NCBI GenBank assembly: GCA_033762375.1
Contig: JANRLQ010000026.1
Coordinates: forward strand, 588,625-652,624
DNA length: 64,000 nucleotides
Reading direction: 5' to 3'
Origin: RDXT01 sp033762375
GTDB lineage: Bacteria > Bacteroidota > Bacteroidia > J057
Made by a program: the position numbers and the translations under genes. This document shows, in pieces, positions 35,191 through 44,800 of the stretch (position 1 is the stretch's first letter; each line of letters starts with the position of its first letter). The notes under the pieces were generated by a model that was given only the letters and a program-made list of their open reading frames with translations, searched no databases and was not told where the DNA came from.

Positions 35191-35955
35191 TCACCGGCTC
35201 AGCCATCCCTTAAAAGCCGCTACCCGGTCACGGCTCACGATGGTCTCACCTGGCAGCTCGGGTACAAGGTCCAGTTTGAGGCGGCTGTTGAACCACGCAT
35301 GGATCCGCAGGATCGCAGTGTGCCGGACCATACACTGGCGGTTGATCCGGAAAAACAGCCTGGGATCAAGTTGCTGCTCCAGTTGTTCCAGCGTGAGGTC
35401 TGTCGGGAACCTTCTTGCCTCCCGGTTTACCAGCCATACAGTACCCTCATCGGCTATGAGATAGGCAATATCGTCTGTCGTGAGGTACTTATACTGATCG
35501 CCTACCTTGACCAAAAAACGCTCCTGGTATTGCCTGGCAGGTTGGAGTGCCTGCAGGAGTGCCTGTACATTAACCGGAGACAGCGGTAAACGCTGATGGT
35601 GTTTATGGAGGGCACGGGCCAGCTCATCCGGATCCACCGGCTTGAGCAGGTAGTCCAGGCTGTTGACGGAAAAAGCCCTGAGGGCATACTGATCGTATGC
35701 CGTCGTGAAGATCACCGGGGCTGTAATCGGCACTGCCTCAAATATCGCAAAGCTGATCCCGTCCGCGAGATGGATGTCCATGAACACAAGGTCGGGGGCC
35801 GGATTTGTCAGGAACCACGCTACGGATTCCTCCACGCTGTCAGGCTGAGCCAGCACCTCCGTGCCCGGACGGACAGCCCGTATCAGGCTGATCAGCCGGT
35901 CGGCAGCAGGTGTCTCGTCCTCTATGACAACTATGCGCAGGGGTTCAGGATTCAT
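35191..35955 (-). CDS. LytTR-family response regulator
   Basis: 254 residues. The receiver domain runs from residues 7 to 125 with the acid pair ED at 12-13, phospho-acceptor D60 (DLVFMD) and the conserved Thr/Lys (FTTAYD and LLKPVD). A C-terminal LytTR DNA-binding domain follows from about 145, with YLTTDDIAYLIADEGTVWLV and RINRQCMVRHTAIL. Such regulators bind direct repeats upstream of targets and are usually paired with a LytS/YehU-type kinase, as here: its start overlaps the end of the kinase gene by 11 bases. The most obvious neighbour target is the TonB-dependent receptor gene. Confidence 0.92.
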   Translation of the reverse strand: MNPEPLRIVVIEDETPAADRLISLIRAVRPGTEVLAQPDSVEESVAWFLTNPAPDLVFMDIHLADGISFAIFEAVPITAPVIFTTAYDQYALRAFSVNSLDYLLKPVDPDELARALHKHHQRLPLSPVNVQALLQALQPARQYQERFLVKVGDQYKYLTTDDIAYLIADEGTVWLVNREARRFPTDLTLEQLEQQLDPRLFFRINRQCMVRHTAILRIHAWFNSRLKLDLVPELPGETIVSRDRVAAFKGWLSR

Positions 35956-37042
35956 AGGCAGATACTTCGGCAGATTGGGGGACAGGGGCCGGGAGCAGCG
36001 GCAACACTACCCGAAAGTGTGTTGCATCTTCTTCCACCGAGATCGTCAGACCGGCCATCAGCAGGTAGCGGCTCCGGATATTGTTCAGACCAAGTCCTGT
36101 ACTGGCGACCGCATGTGGCCTGCGCTGGAGGGTATTCTCTACGGCCAGGGTGTTGCCCTGGTTGTAGATACGGATGCGGAGTGGGCGCCGGGCGGATACG
36201 ATATTGTGCTTGACGGCATTCTCCACGAGGAGTTGCAGGGCAAGCGGGATGATCTGGGTATGACGACCGGCAGCATCTACGGAGATATCTACCTGGAGAC
36301 GGTCGCCGTGGCGGGTTTTCAGCAGGAACAGATAGGCGTCCAGAAACACCAGCTCCTGCTCCAGTCCCACCAGTGTCTGGGTATTGATCTCCAGCACATA
36401 CCGGTACACCCGCGCCAGTTGGGAGACAAAGGTCACGGCCCGGTCAGGATCCTGCGGGATGATCGAGGCCAGGGTGTTGAGGTTGTTAAACAAAAAGTGG
36501 GGATTGACCTGATTTCGCAGGCTTTCCAGCTCCGTCTGGAGTTGTACCATCTTGAGGTGCTCGGCCTCCAGGACACTGAGTTTCCACCGCTCCAGGAAAT
36601 AAACACTCTCGTAGATCGCTACGACAAGGGCCGTAATGCCGATGCCCACCACCAGATTGGCCTGGAAACTGACGAAGATACCCGATGCCAATCCCAACTG
36701 ATCCAGCAGCAGGTAACAGGTAGGTCTGCCCAGCCAGGCCACCAGTACACAATACGCCACAATGCTCAGCGACTGCCACAGCACCCGCGTGCCGACCTGC
36801 CTTAGCTCCGGATATTTGATGCGGAAATAGATGGAAATGAGGCGATTACCCTCCCAGTACAAAAAAGTGTATAATACACTGCTCAGAAAATAGTAGAGAA
36901 TATACCGGGGGTTCTGCTGCTGCGAGACCAGATAAATGATACACCCAAATACCAGGGAAAAAACAGGCACCCCGATAAAACGCACCTTTCGGTCATTGTA
37001 GTGGCGGGAAGTCTCCCGCATTTGGAGCAGCAGGTCCAGCAT
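35945..37042 (-). CDS. LytS/YehU-type sensor histidine kinase
   Basis: 365 residues. Four or more membrane spans lie in the first 150 residues (for example FSLVFGCIIYLVSQQ and ILYYFLSSVLYTFLYW). A His-kinase box of the LytS family follows, with QVNPHFLFNNLNTL carrying the phosphorylated His, then a HATPase domain with N-box LLVENAVKHNIV and G-box GLGLNNIRSRY. It pairs with the LytTR regulator, overlapping it by 11 bases. A signal is not identifiable. The small gene at 37053 starts upstream in the same orientation. Confidence 0.92.
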   Translation of the reverse strand: MLDLLLQMRETSRHYNDRKVRFIGVPVFSLVFGCIIYLVSQQQNPRYILYYFLSSVLYTFLYWEGNRLISIYFRIKYPELRQVGTRVLWQSLSIVAYCVLVAWLGRPTCYLLLDQLGLASGIFVSFQANLVVGIGITALVVAIYESVYFLERWKLSVLEAEHLKMVQLQTELESLRNQVNPHFLFNNLNTLASIIPQDPDRAVTFVSQLARVYRYVLEINTQTLVGLEQELVFLDAYLFLLKTRHGDRLQVDISVDAAGRHTQIIPLALQLLVENAVKHNIVSARRPLRIRIYNQGNTLAVENTLQRRPHAVASTGLGLNNIRSRYLLMAGLTISVEEDATHFRVVLPLLPAPVPQSAEVSAYES

Positions 37043-37052
37043 GGGTCAGGGA

Positions 37053-37310
37053 TTAGCTGGTGTGGCGGCGGGCTTGGCCGCAGGAATACTGTCTGCGGGC
37101 GTGATGCTGGCCACAAGACTGGCTCACGTGCTGAAACCAGGCACGCAGGATGCGCTGGGCAGGCTGGGGTTCCTGCTGATCCAGGCCGTGTACCAGGGTC
37201 TGGCGCAGGAGTTTCCAGATACGGCCTGCGGCTGAGGGATCCTGGCGGAGCCGGGCGATCTCTTCGCAGACCTGCGTAGCAGAAACGGGTTGAGGGGAGG
37301 TCGTATTCAT
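37053..37310 (-). CDS. Small hypothetical protein upstream of the kinase
   Basis: 85 residues from an ATG at 37310. It is soluble, with helix-forming segments near residues 12-50 (TQVCEEIARLRQDPSA and KLLRQTLVHGLDQQ) and a Cys/His/Arg-rich end (CGQHHARRQYSCGQARRH). It ends 10 bases before the kinase start, so it would be the first gene of the two-component operon. I do not recognise a family. It could be a chance frame in GC-rich DNA, but the tight spacing to the kinase speaks for a gene. A longer frame to 37418 would run into the receptor gene and is less likely. Confidence 0.4.
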   Translation of the reverse strand: MNTTSPQPVSATQVCEEIARLRQDPSAAGRIWKLLRQTLVHGLDQQEPQPAQRILRAWFQHVSQSCGQHHARRQYSCGQARRHTS

Positions 37311-37414
37311 TGTCTGGTAATTGATACAAAATAATACATAAAAGAGTGTAAAAAGAGGCTTTAGTTGGAAAAGGGGGGAGAAACACCTGAAAATTGTGTT
37401 TCTCCCGGCAGGCA

Positions 37415-39766
37415 TCACAGCAGGATACGGTACTGAATCACCGGAAACAATCCAATCTGATACGTGGTCTCAATCTCCCCTGAGGTGCGGCTGAAGGTTT
37501 GATTAAAGACATTCTGCTGATTGGTGACATTTTGCAGGTCCACAGACCATTCCTGGGAGAGTTTTTTGCCGTTCATGCGGAAGGTGGTTTTCAGGTCAGC
37601 CCTGAAGTATCCGGGAAACTGTCCTTCGTAGGCCTGGTCCTCTATCAGGACGGTCGTACCGGCCAGGCGGGATGCCGCCAGGTCTATGGGCGTATAACGG
37701 CGGCTCCCGGCCCAGGTCATTTTGGCATTAAAAGAAAGGGTATGGGGTCCCAGGTTAAACTCTTTGCCGCCCAGGACATTCAGGATATAGTTGCCATTAA
37801 AGGCGGCATCGCGGGTCACGCCGTCGCTGCCTTCATACTGCGCTTCAAACAAAGAGCCCGTCATCAGGAAATAATATCCCCGGCTGAAAAACTTCTCCAG
37901 CGTCAGTTCAAGGCCGTAGTTACGGGCGGTACCGGTATTCACGAGGCTGTCTTCTGCCGGAAATCCAAAGTCTGCCCCAAAATTCAGCAGGGAAAAAGAC
38001 GATGGGTGTGAGGTCACGGGCGCCTGGTCTATCCACTGGTAGTAGGTCTCCACTTTGAGCCGGATAAAATCCCCCAACTGATGGTCGTATCCCAGCACAG
38101 TGTGCAGGCTGCGGGTGAAGTTCAGGTCCTCATTGGTCAGGGCTATGGTCTGGTCGGGCTGGGCCGTTTCGAGAAAATACACGGCCAGCGGCTGGAGCTG
38201 GTGGTGCAGGCCTGCGCCGATATTCAGGGATTGTTTGGGCGAAAACTGATACTTCAGGCCCAGGCGGGGCTCCAGGGCCTGCCGACGGTTCAGGGCAAAT
38301 ATCTGATAGTGAGCGCCTGTATTGAGGGTGACCTGATCGGAGAACTTGTGCATCCACTGCGCATAGGCTTGTGCCAGCCCGGTCTGACCTTCGTAGGCGC
38401 GGAGCTGCCGGAAACTCCCGTCACCGATACGTACGCTATCCTCCAGGTCCAGGTCGTGAAGATCTGCCAGTACCCCCAGCCGGAGGTGATTGCGGGCACT
38501 GAATTTTTTATTCACCTGATAATGAGCTGAGTACCGGGTCTGGCGGCTCTTGTCTCCAAAAAAACGCACAGGGGTGCCGTCCAGGGTGCTCAGGGAGTCA
38601 ATGACCGTACTGAATCCGCCTGTGGAAGCCGCCAGGGTGAGTTTGCCGTGGGTCGTCGGATTAAAAATATAGGTGTGGGACAGACCGATCACCCCTGCCT
38701 GGGACTTGTTGTACAAATCTTGTCCTTCGCCGCTGAAAAAATTGGTTTCATCTGACTCACTGTCCAGGAAGTTGATGGCACTCAGTCCCCCCATGCCAAA
38801 GAGAACAAACCGCCCGGCTTTACTTGTCGGGGCATTAATTTTAAAGGTAAGGTCTTGATATTCAGGCACCGCAGCCCCTGTTCCGAAGTTGATTCCCAGT
38901 GCCTTAAATACGCCCAGGGTAGAGTACCGGTAGTTGGCGATATACGAGGCCCGGCTGGCGCGGGAGATGGGGCCTTCGAGCCCGACTTCAAATCCATTAA
39001 ACCCGATCTGGCCCATCACCTCGTGTTTTTCGTTGTTGCCATTTCGCAGGCCCAGGTCAAATACACCTGATAGGGCATTGCCATACTCAGCCGGGAAGGC
39101 CGAGGTGAGGAAGTCAGCATCGCTGAGGTTGTTGTTGTTGAGCATGCTGACGGGGCCGCCTGTCGCACCGAGTGCCCCGAAGTGGTTGGGGTTGGGGATA
39201 TCTATGCCCTCCAGCCGCCAGAGTACCCCGGCGGGCGAGTTGCCGCGGATGACGATGTCGTTGCGACCATCATTGATCCCGCTCACACCGGCAAAGTTCT
39301 GGGCCATCCGGGCAGGATCATTGCGGCTGCCAGCGTATCGCAGGGCCTCCTCCACGCTGAAAGTCCTGGCGCTGACAGTGGTAAGTTCATTCAGGGTGCT
39401 GTTTTTGTCAGTTTCAGCGACAATCTCGACGGCGTCGGTTTGGGTGATTTGTTCCTCCATTCCGATTTCGAGTACCAGCTCTTGGGCCGGGTTGGTGATC
39501 AGGTTAGGTTGTATCGCCGGTGCATATCCGAGGTAGGTGACTTGGAGGGTATGCCGTCCGGCGGGGACACGCTCCAGCCGAAACTCACCCCGCTCATTGG
39601 TCAGGGCACCCATCACAGGATCGGTTGAGGTCAGGATCACCCGGGCCCCAACGAGGGGCATCAGGGTTTGTTTGTCAGTGACAGTTCCGCGCAGGGTTTG
39701 CTGGGCATATACGGCAGGCCCGGATACGAGTACCAGAAAGAGATAGGTGAGCAGACGATGTTGCAT
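37415..39766 (-). CDS. TonB-dependent outer-membrane receptor with carboxypeptidase-like N-domain
   Basis: About 783 residues from the ATG at 39766 (an upstream in-frame ATG at 39778 adds four residues). A signal peptide (LLTYLFLVLVSGPAVYA) is followed by a carboxypeptidase regulatory-like domain (about 24-105) with LRGTVTDKQTLMPLVGARV and GEFRLERVPAGRHTLQVTYLGY, then a plug domain (VVIRGNSPAGVLWRLEG-like, seen as NDIVIRGNSPAG and RLEGIDIPNPNHFG) and a large beta-barrel rich in Tyr/Phe/Trp strands to the C-terminus, ending QYRILL. No SusD partner is adjacent, so it is not a typical SusCD polysaccharide pair. The ligand is unknown. Confidence 0.9.
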   Translation of the reverse strand: MQHRLLTYLFLVLVSGPAVYAQQTLRGTVTDKQTLMPLVGARVILTSTDPVMGALTNERGEFRLERVPAGRHTLQVTYLGYAPAIQPNLITNPAQELVLEIGMEEQITQTDAVEIVAETDKNSTLNELTTVSARTFSVEEALRYAGSRNDPARMAQNFAGVSGINDGRNDIVIRGNSPAGVLWRLEGIDIPNPNHFGALGATGGPVSMLNNNNLSDADFLTSAFPAEYGNALSGVFDLGLRNGNNEKHEVMGQIGFNGFEVGLEGPISRASRASYIANYRYSTLGVFKALGINFGTGAAVPEYQDLTFKINAPTSKAGRFVLFGMGGLSAINFLDSESDETNFFSGEGQDLYNKSQAGVIGLSHTYIFNPTTHGKLTLAASTGGFSTVIDSLSTLDGTPVRFFGDKSRQTRYSAHYQVNKKFSARNHLRLGVLADLHDLDLEDSVRIGDGSFRQLRAYEGQTGLAQAYAQWMHKFSDQVTLNTGAHYQIFALNRRQALEPRLGLKYQFSPKQSLNIGAGLHHQLQPLAVYFLETAQPDQTIALTNEDLNFTRSLHTVLGYDHQLGDFIRLKVETYYQWIDQAPVTSHPSSFSLLNFGADFGFPAEDSLVNTGTARNYGLELTLEKFFSRGYYFLMTGSLFEAQYEGSDGVTRDAAFNGNYILNVLGGKEFNLGPHTLSFNAKMTWAGSRRYTPIDLAASRLAGTTVLIEDQAYEGQFPGYFRADLKTTFRMNGKKLSQEWSVDLQNVTNQQNVFNQTFSRTSGEIETTYQIGLFPVIQYRILL

Positions 39767-39800
39767 AATGTCGGGCATAATGATTTACATAAAAGACATC

Positions 39801-39808
39801 CAAACCTA
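39801..39808 (-). promoter_or_regulatory. -7 box of the TonB-dependent receptor gene
   Basis: TAGGTTTG, an exact TAnnTTTG on the minus strand, lies 35 bases before the ATG at 39766. A TTTC about 17-20 bases further upstream could be the -33 element. Confidence 0.5.
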
Positions 39809-39890
39809 CGGAGGGAGATGCACCTCAGAAATCGTTTTGCCCTGAATGGTAGTCTGGTACCGATGAGTCGTAGGCTGTGGGGGTTCAAGC

Positions 39891-40139
39891 TCACCCCGCA
39901 GCTATGAGTTTATCCACCAGGTCTTTGGCCTCCTTCAGGCTCATGTTAGTGTGTTTGATCACGTGTCTGATGGCATTCAGGGCTTGCCCTTGATGCAGGT
40001 ATTGCCGTACCCCGGCGAGGTATTCGGGTTCGTCGTCCGGATCAGGCTGGGTACTGAGGTCCAGGTGCGCCATAATACGGGCGACCTGTCGCTCAAGCGT
40101 TTCTAATCGGCTCAGTATAGCGGCTATGTCAGAGGTCAT
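39891..40139 (-). CDS. Small protein with bL12-like C-terminal motif
   Basis: 82 residues. An N-terminal short coiled coil (SRLETLERQVARIMAHLD) and an acidic linker (PDPDDEPEY) precede a C-terminal helix pair with GQALNAIRHVIKHTNMSLKEAKDLVDKLI. That end resembles the helix-loop-helix of the ribosomal protein L7/L12 C-terminal domain (KIAVIK..LKEAKDLV), a motif also found in small stand-alone proteins of unknown role. It is divergent from the superoxide dismutase gene. I read it as a real small protein; a ribosomal function is not implied. Confidence 0.65.
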   Translation of the reverse strand: MTSDIAAILSRLETLERQVARIMAHLDLSTQPDPDDEPEYLAGVRQYLHQGQALNAIRHVIKHTNMSLKEAKDLVDKLIAAG

Positions 40140-40235
40140 ATGGTCAGGGTATAATACTGTTTCGGGTGTGCAGGGGATTATCCAGACTCGTGTGCAGAAG
40201 ATGGGTTGGGGCTGCTAAAAAGCCAATTTTTCCCG

Positions 40236-40243
40236 TAACTTTG
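40236..40243 (+). promoter_or_regulatory. -7 box of sodA
   Basis: TAACTTTG, an exact TAnnTTTG, lies 54 bases before the ATG at 40298. It sits downstream of the first in-frame start of the long frame and so supports the shorter reading of sodA. Confidence 0.5.
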
Positions 40244-40297
40244 GGTGAGTTACCTCGTTATTCGATTATACACATTTTTTCCATAACCCATATCAGT

Positions 40298-40906
40298 ATG
40301 GCTTTTACCCTCCCCAACCTTCCGTATGCTTTTGACGCGCTGGAGCCCCATGTGGACGCCCGCACGATGGAAATCCACCACGACCGGCACCACGCTGCGT
40401 ACACCAACAACCTGAATGCGGCTGTGCAGGGTACCGCCCTTGAGTCACAGACGATCGAGGAGATTTTGGCCCATATCTCTCAGCACAGCATGGCCATCCG
40501 CAACAATGGAGGTGGTTTTTATAACCACAACCTCTTTTGGGAAGTAATGGCCCCTAATGCCGGAGGCGAACCTACCGGCGCTGTTGCAGCTGCTATTGAT
40601 AAGGCCTTCGGGTCTTTTGAGGATTTCAAAAAAGGATTTGCTGCGGCTGCCACCACCCGGTTTGGGTCTGGCTGGGCCTGGCTGATCAAAAAAGCGGACG
40701 GATCACTCGCCATCACCTCTACCCCTAACCAGGATAACCCCCTAATGGATGTCGTAGCTGAGGCAGAGCGTGGCACACCGGTACTCGGGCTGGATGTGTG
40801 GGAGCACGCATATTACCTCCACTACCAGAACCGCCGTCCAGACTATATCAACGCCTTTTTTAATGTCATCAACTGGGCCGAAGTCGCCCGGCGCATGGGC
40901 GTCTGA
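40298..40906 (+). CDS. sodA: Superoxide dismutase, Mn type
   Basis: 202 residues from the ATG at 40298 (MAFTLPNLPYAFDALEP), the classical SOD start; the longer frame would pass through the promoter. It converts superoxide to oxygen and peroxide. Metal ligands occur in HHDRHHAAY (His), NHNLFW (His) and DVWEHAYYLHYQNRRPDY (DVWEHAYY, Asp and His). The active-site Gln appears in PNQDNPLM rather than after NNGG, which is the Mn pattern; the first conserved position is Gly (NNGGGF), again Mn-type. No signal peptide, so cytosolic. Confidence 0.95.
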   Translation: MAFTLPNLPYAFDALEPHVDARTMEIHHDRHHAAYTNNLNAAVQGTALESQTIEEILAHISQHSMAIRNNGGGFYNHNLFWEVMAPNAGGEPTGAVAAAIDKAFGSFEDFKKGFAAAATTRFGSGWAWLIKKADGSLAITSTPNQDNPLMDVVAEAERGTPVLGLDVWEHAYYLHYQNRRPDYINAFFNVINWAEVARRMGV

Positions 40907-40927
40907 TCCTGACATACGCCATGATTA

Positions 40928-40962
40928 ACACCAAAGGCTGCCGATGAGGCAGCCTTTGGTGT
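40928..40962 (+). terminator. Bidirectional terminator between sodA and lspA
   Basis: A perfect 15-base inverted repeat (40928-40942 with 40948-40962) around a 5-base loop lies between two converging genes. There is no long T-run. Confidence 0.75.
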
Positions 40963-40981
40963 ATACAAATGTCAGGTGAGA

Positions 40982-41785
40982 TCAATCACCGCCGCCACCG
41001 TCTCCCCCGCCGTCACTCCCACCGCCATCACTTCCGCTGTCACTCCCGCTGTCTTCGCCACTGTGCCCGTCATAGTCGTGGGTATCGTGGAGGCTGTCAG
41101 AGGTGATGATGTGCAAAGCCGGATCGGTGTCGGCCATATCGGCAGCGTCAGACTTGGCAGGCGACTGCGCCGGTTGAGTCGTGGCTGCCTGGGCTTGCTC
41201 GTCCATCTTGAAAAAACGGTTTTGGAAAATAAGGATCACCACGATCCCGATGGAGATACAAGAGTCCGCTACATTAAAGATAGGGATGGACATATACCCG
41301 CCGCCCAGCCACTCCGGGAGGTAACCTTTCCAGAGGTCAAAGTAGATCATGTCCACGACCCGGCCATGAAACAGGCCTCCTTCGTAGTTGTTGGTCTCCG
41401 CAAAGAGGAGCCCGTAGAACGTACGATCTATGATATTGCCAATGGCCCCGCCAAAAATCATCGCAATAAAGTACGGCAGGGGAGACTTGTGAGAAGCCAT
41501 GCGCACCAGTACGTACCCGATCGCACAGACTGCAAATATCGAGAACAGGGTCAGGATCAGCTTGCCTGTCTCCTCCGTCATCTCAATCCCGATGCCACTC
41601 AGGAGGCGGGGGATCGTCAGGCCAAAGGCCGCCCCCCTGTTTTCGATGAAGTGGAGTTTGACGACATTACCGATCAGGTTGATCTCTTCATCATAGGCCA
41701 TCTGGGTTTTGACGAGGAGTTTGGTGATCTGATCCACCACGATCAGGACCAGGGCCAGGAGAAAATACTTGCGAGCCTGCTTCAT
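40982..41785 (-). CDS. lspA: LspA, prolipoprotein signal peptidase, with acidic tail
   Basis: 267 residues; a typical LspA is about 160-210. It removes the signal peptide from lipoproteins after lipidation. Four spans and the two catalytic aspartates are visible: D120 in GAIGNIIDR and D174 in FNVADS, with GRVVDMIYFD between. From about residue 195 a low-complexity tail begins, rich in Ala/Gln/Pro and then in Asp, Ser, Gly and His (HDTHDYDGHSGEDSGSDSG...), encoded by a repetitive stretch. Such a tail is not part of the enzyme fold. It follows ileS on the same strand after 46 bases, a common pairing. Confidence 0.93.
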   Translation of the reverse strand: MKQARKYFLLALVLIVVDQITKLLVKTQMAYDEEINLIGNVVKLHFIENRGAAFGLTIPRLLSGIGIEMTEETGKLILTLFSIFAVCAIGYVLVRMASHKSPLPYFIAMIFGGAIGNIIDRTFYGLLFAETNNYEGGLFHGRVVDMIYFDLWKGYLPEWLGGGYMSIPIFNVADSCISIGIVVILIFQNRFFKMDEQAQAATTQPAQSPAKSDAADMADTDPALHIITSDSLHDTHDYDGHSGEDSGSDSGSDGGGSDGGGDGGGGD

Positions 41786-41831
41786 GAATCAGCGAATGTA
41801 GGATAAAAGATGAGTCGCACAGGAGACGGGG

Positions 41832-44800
41832 TTAATAGCCACTTCCTACGCGTATGAGGAATAGTTTTCCGGTAACGTCATTAATTTCAATGTCTTCGCC
41901 GCCATCCAGCTCTGCTTCTGATACCCAGGTGAGTTCATCGGCGAGGGTTTCCTGGCATACGTATCCACTCCAGTCTGCCAGGGCCATACGCCATACCGGC
42001 TGGTCAGATACGCGGATCAGGATGCGGTCGGAGACTTCAAATCCACTGGATTTTCGCAGGTTTTGGATCCGGTTCACAAATTCCCGTGCGACCCCCTCGG
42101 AGATCAGCTCAGGTGTGAGGGTAATGTCCAGCGCCACCGTAAATCCATCCTCAGAGGCGACAGACCAGCCAGGGATGTCCTGGCTTTTGATCTCTACTTC
42201 TGAGAGTTCCAGTTCAAAAGTGCTGTCAGCCAGCAAAAGGTTGTACCGCCCGGTAGTTTCTATCTGGCGAATGTCGTCCTGGGTGAAGGCAGCCAGGGCT
42301 GCGCTGATTTCCTTGATCCGGGGACCGGCTTTGGGGCCCAGGAGTTTGAAGTTGGGCCGGATGGTTTTGACCAGGAGGGCATCATCCTCGGCGAGGTATT
42401 CGATCGCCTTGACATTAACCTCTGCTGCGACCAGGGCCTGCACCTGGGCCAGTTCTTGCCGGAGGACCGGGTCCAGGATCGCGACCAGGCACCGGGTGAG
42501 GGGCTGGCGGACTTTTTGTTTTTCCTTGCGCCGGATACTCAGGATCAGTGAGGTGATCTTTTGTGCCATGCTCATGCGAGCCTCCGCAGCGGGGTCTGTC
42601 TCTGCCTCAGACCAGGTAGGAAATGCCGCCAGGTGGACACTGCCTGCTCCGGTATCACCGGTCAGGTCGCGGTAGAGTTTGTCACTATAAAACGGTGCAA
42701 AAGGACTCATCAGCACAGCTACGGTCTCCAGGCATTCGTACAGCGTCTGGAAGGCCGCTTCGTCCCCCTCCCAAAAACGACGGCGGCAGAGGCGCACATA
42801 CCAGTTGGAGAGTTGCTCATTGACAAAATAATCAATGGCCCGGATCGCCCGTGTCGGCTCGTAGTCGTCCATGTTTTCCTCCACGGTCCGCACAAGTGAG
42901 TTGAGCACGGAGATGATCCACTGGTCTATCTCCGTACGATGAGATACGGGGATACGTGTCTGGTAGCCAAACCCGGTGAGGTTGGCGTACAGCGCAAAAA
43001 AGTTATAGGTATTAAACAGCGTACCAAAAAACCGGCGCTGCACCTCTTCAATGCCTTTTACATCAAACCGGAGGTTTTCCCACGGGGGGGCGTTGCCGAC
43101 GATGTACCAGCGGGTCGCATCAGCCCCGTATGCAGAGAGCGTCTGGAAGGGGTCCACGGCATTGCCGAGGCGCTTGGACATCTTGCGGCCATCCTTGTCG
43201 AGGAGGAGGCCGGTGGAGATAACATTTTTGAAGGCGACACTATCCTCCAGCATGACCGCAATGGCATGCAGGGTGAAAAACCAGCCACGGGTTTGATCTA
43301 CACCTTCAGAGATGAAGTCTGCCGGGAATGATGCCCGGAAGGTCTCCTGGTTTTCAAAGGGATAATGCCACTGTGCAAAAGGCATGGCACCTGAGTCAAA
43401 CCACACATCTATCAGGTCAGCCTCCCGCCGCATAGGTTTGCCGGACGGGCTTACCAGGATAAGGTCGTCCACGCCGGGTTTGTGCAGGTCCAGGTCCTGG
43501 AAAAAGGCCTCTACCTGCGCAGCCTGCATGAAACCGGCTGCCACTGCCTGCTGGGCTGCCGCCTGTAACTCCGCTACAGAGCCGATGCATGTCTGCTCCT
43601 GCCCGTCCTCCGTCATCCAGACCGGAAGCGGGATGCCCCAGTACCGGGAGCGGGACAGGTTCCAGTCCACGAGATTCTCCAGCCAGTTGCCGAACCGCCC
43701 GGTGCCCGTAGCTGCTGGTTTCCAGTTGATCTCCTGATTGTGGGCAATGAGTTTGTCCTTGACAGCCGTAGTACGGATAAACCAGCTGTCGAGCGGGTAG
43801 TAGAGAACGGGCTTGTCCGTCCGCCAGCAGTGCGGATAGGTATGTTTGTATTTTTCGACGCGGAATGCCTTGTTTTCCTCCTTGAGTTTGATGGAGATGT
43901 CCACATCCACACTGCGCTCCTCGACCTGACCATAGTCCTTGACAAATCGCCCGGCAAAGTCTGTCACCTCCGGCACAAACCGGCCCCGTTTGTCCACCAG
44001 CGGGGTGAGGTTGCCGTCTGCATCGCGCACGAGCAGGGCTGGGATATTGTGCTGGCGGGCTACCTGGAAGTCATCACCCCCAAAGGTAGGCGCAATATGG
44101 ACAATCCCGGTACCATCCTCTGTCGAGACAAAGTCGCCTGTCACGACCCGGAAGGCATCACCCTCCGGCTGTACATACGGCAGGAGCTGCTCATAACGGA
44201 TACCCTCCAGGGCGGCACCGGTAGTTTCGCCCATGACAACCCAGGGGATATCCTTATCGCCGGGAGTATAACTGTCAAGGGGGAGTGACTGGCCTTTTTC
44301 GGTGAGATATTTACCCATGAGCTCCCGAGCGAGCACCACAGTAACCGGCTTATGGGTATAGGGGTTGAAGGTCTGTACCCATACGTAGGTGATGTTTTTG
44401 CCTACGGCCAGTGCAGTATTGGCGGGGAGGGTCCAGGGCGTGGTCGTCCAGGCCAGGATGCGCACGTCCTCCGAATCCTGCGAAAACAGAAAGGAGGAGT
44501 GGGGATTCCGGATTACCTTAAACTGTGCCACGGCGGAGGTGTCTGTGACCTCGCGGTAACATCCGGGATAGTTGAGTTCATGTGAACTCAGGCCGGTACC
44601 GGCAGCAGGTGAGTACGGCTGGATGGTATAACCCTTGTAGAGCAGGTCTTTTTCCCAGAGGCGCTTGAGCAGGTGCCAGACAGACTCGATATAGGGGTTT
44701 TCGAAGGTAATGTACGGGTTCTGGAGATCCACCCAGTATCCCATCTTCTGGGTAAGGTCATCCCATATATCCTTGTACATCAGGACATCCTTGCGGCACT

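Noticed and set aside
35191..37042. SusD or SusC pair next to the TonB-dependent receptor
   Set aside because: The receptor has no SusD-type neighbour; the adjacent genes are a two-component pair.
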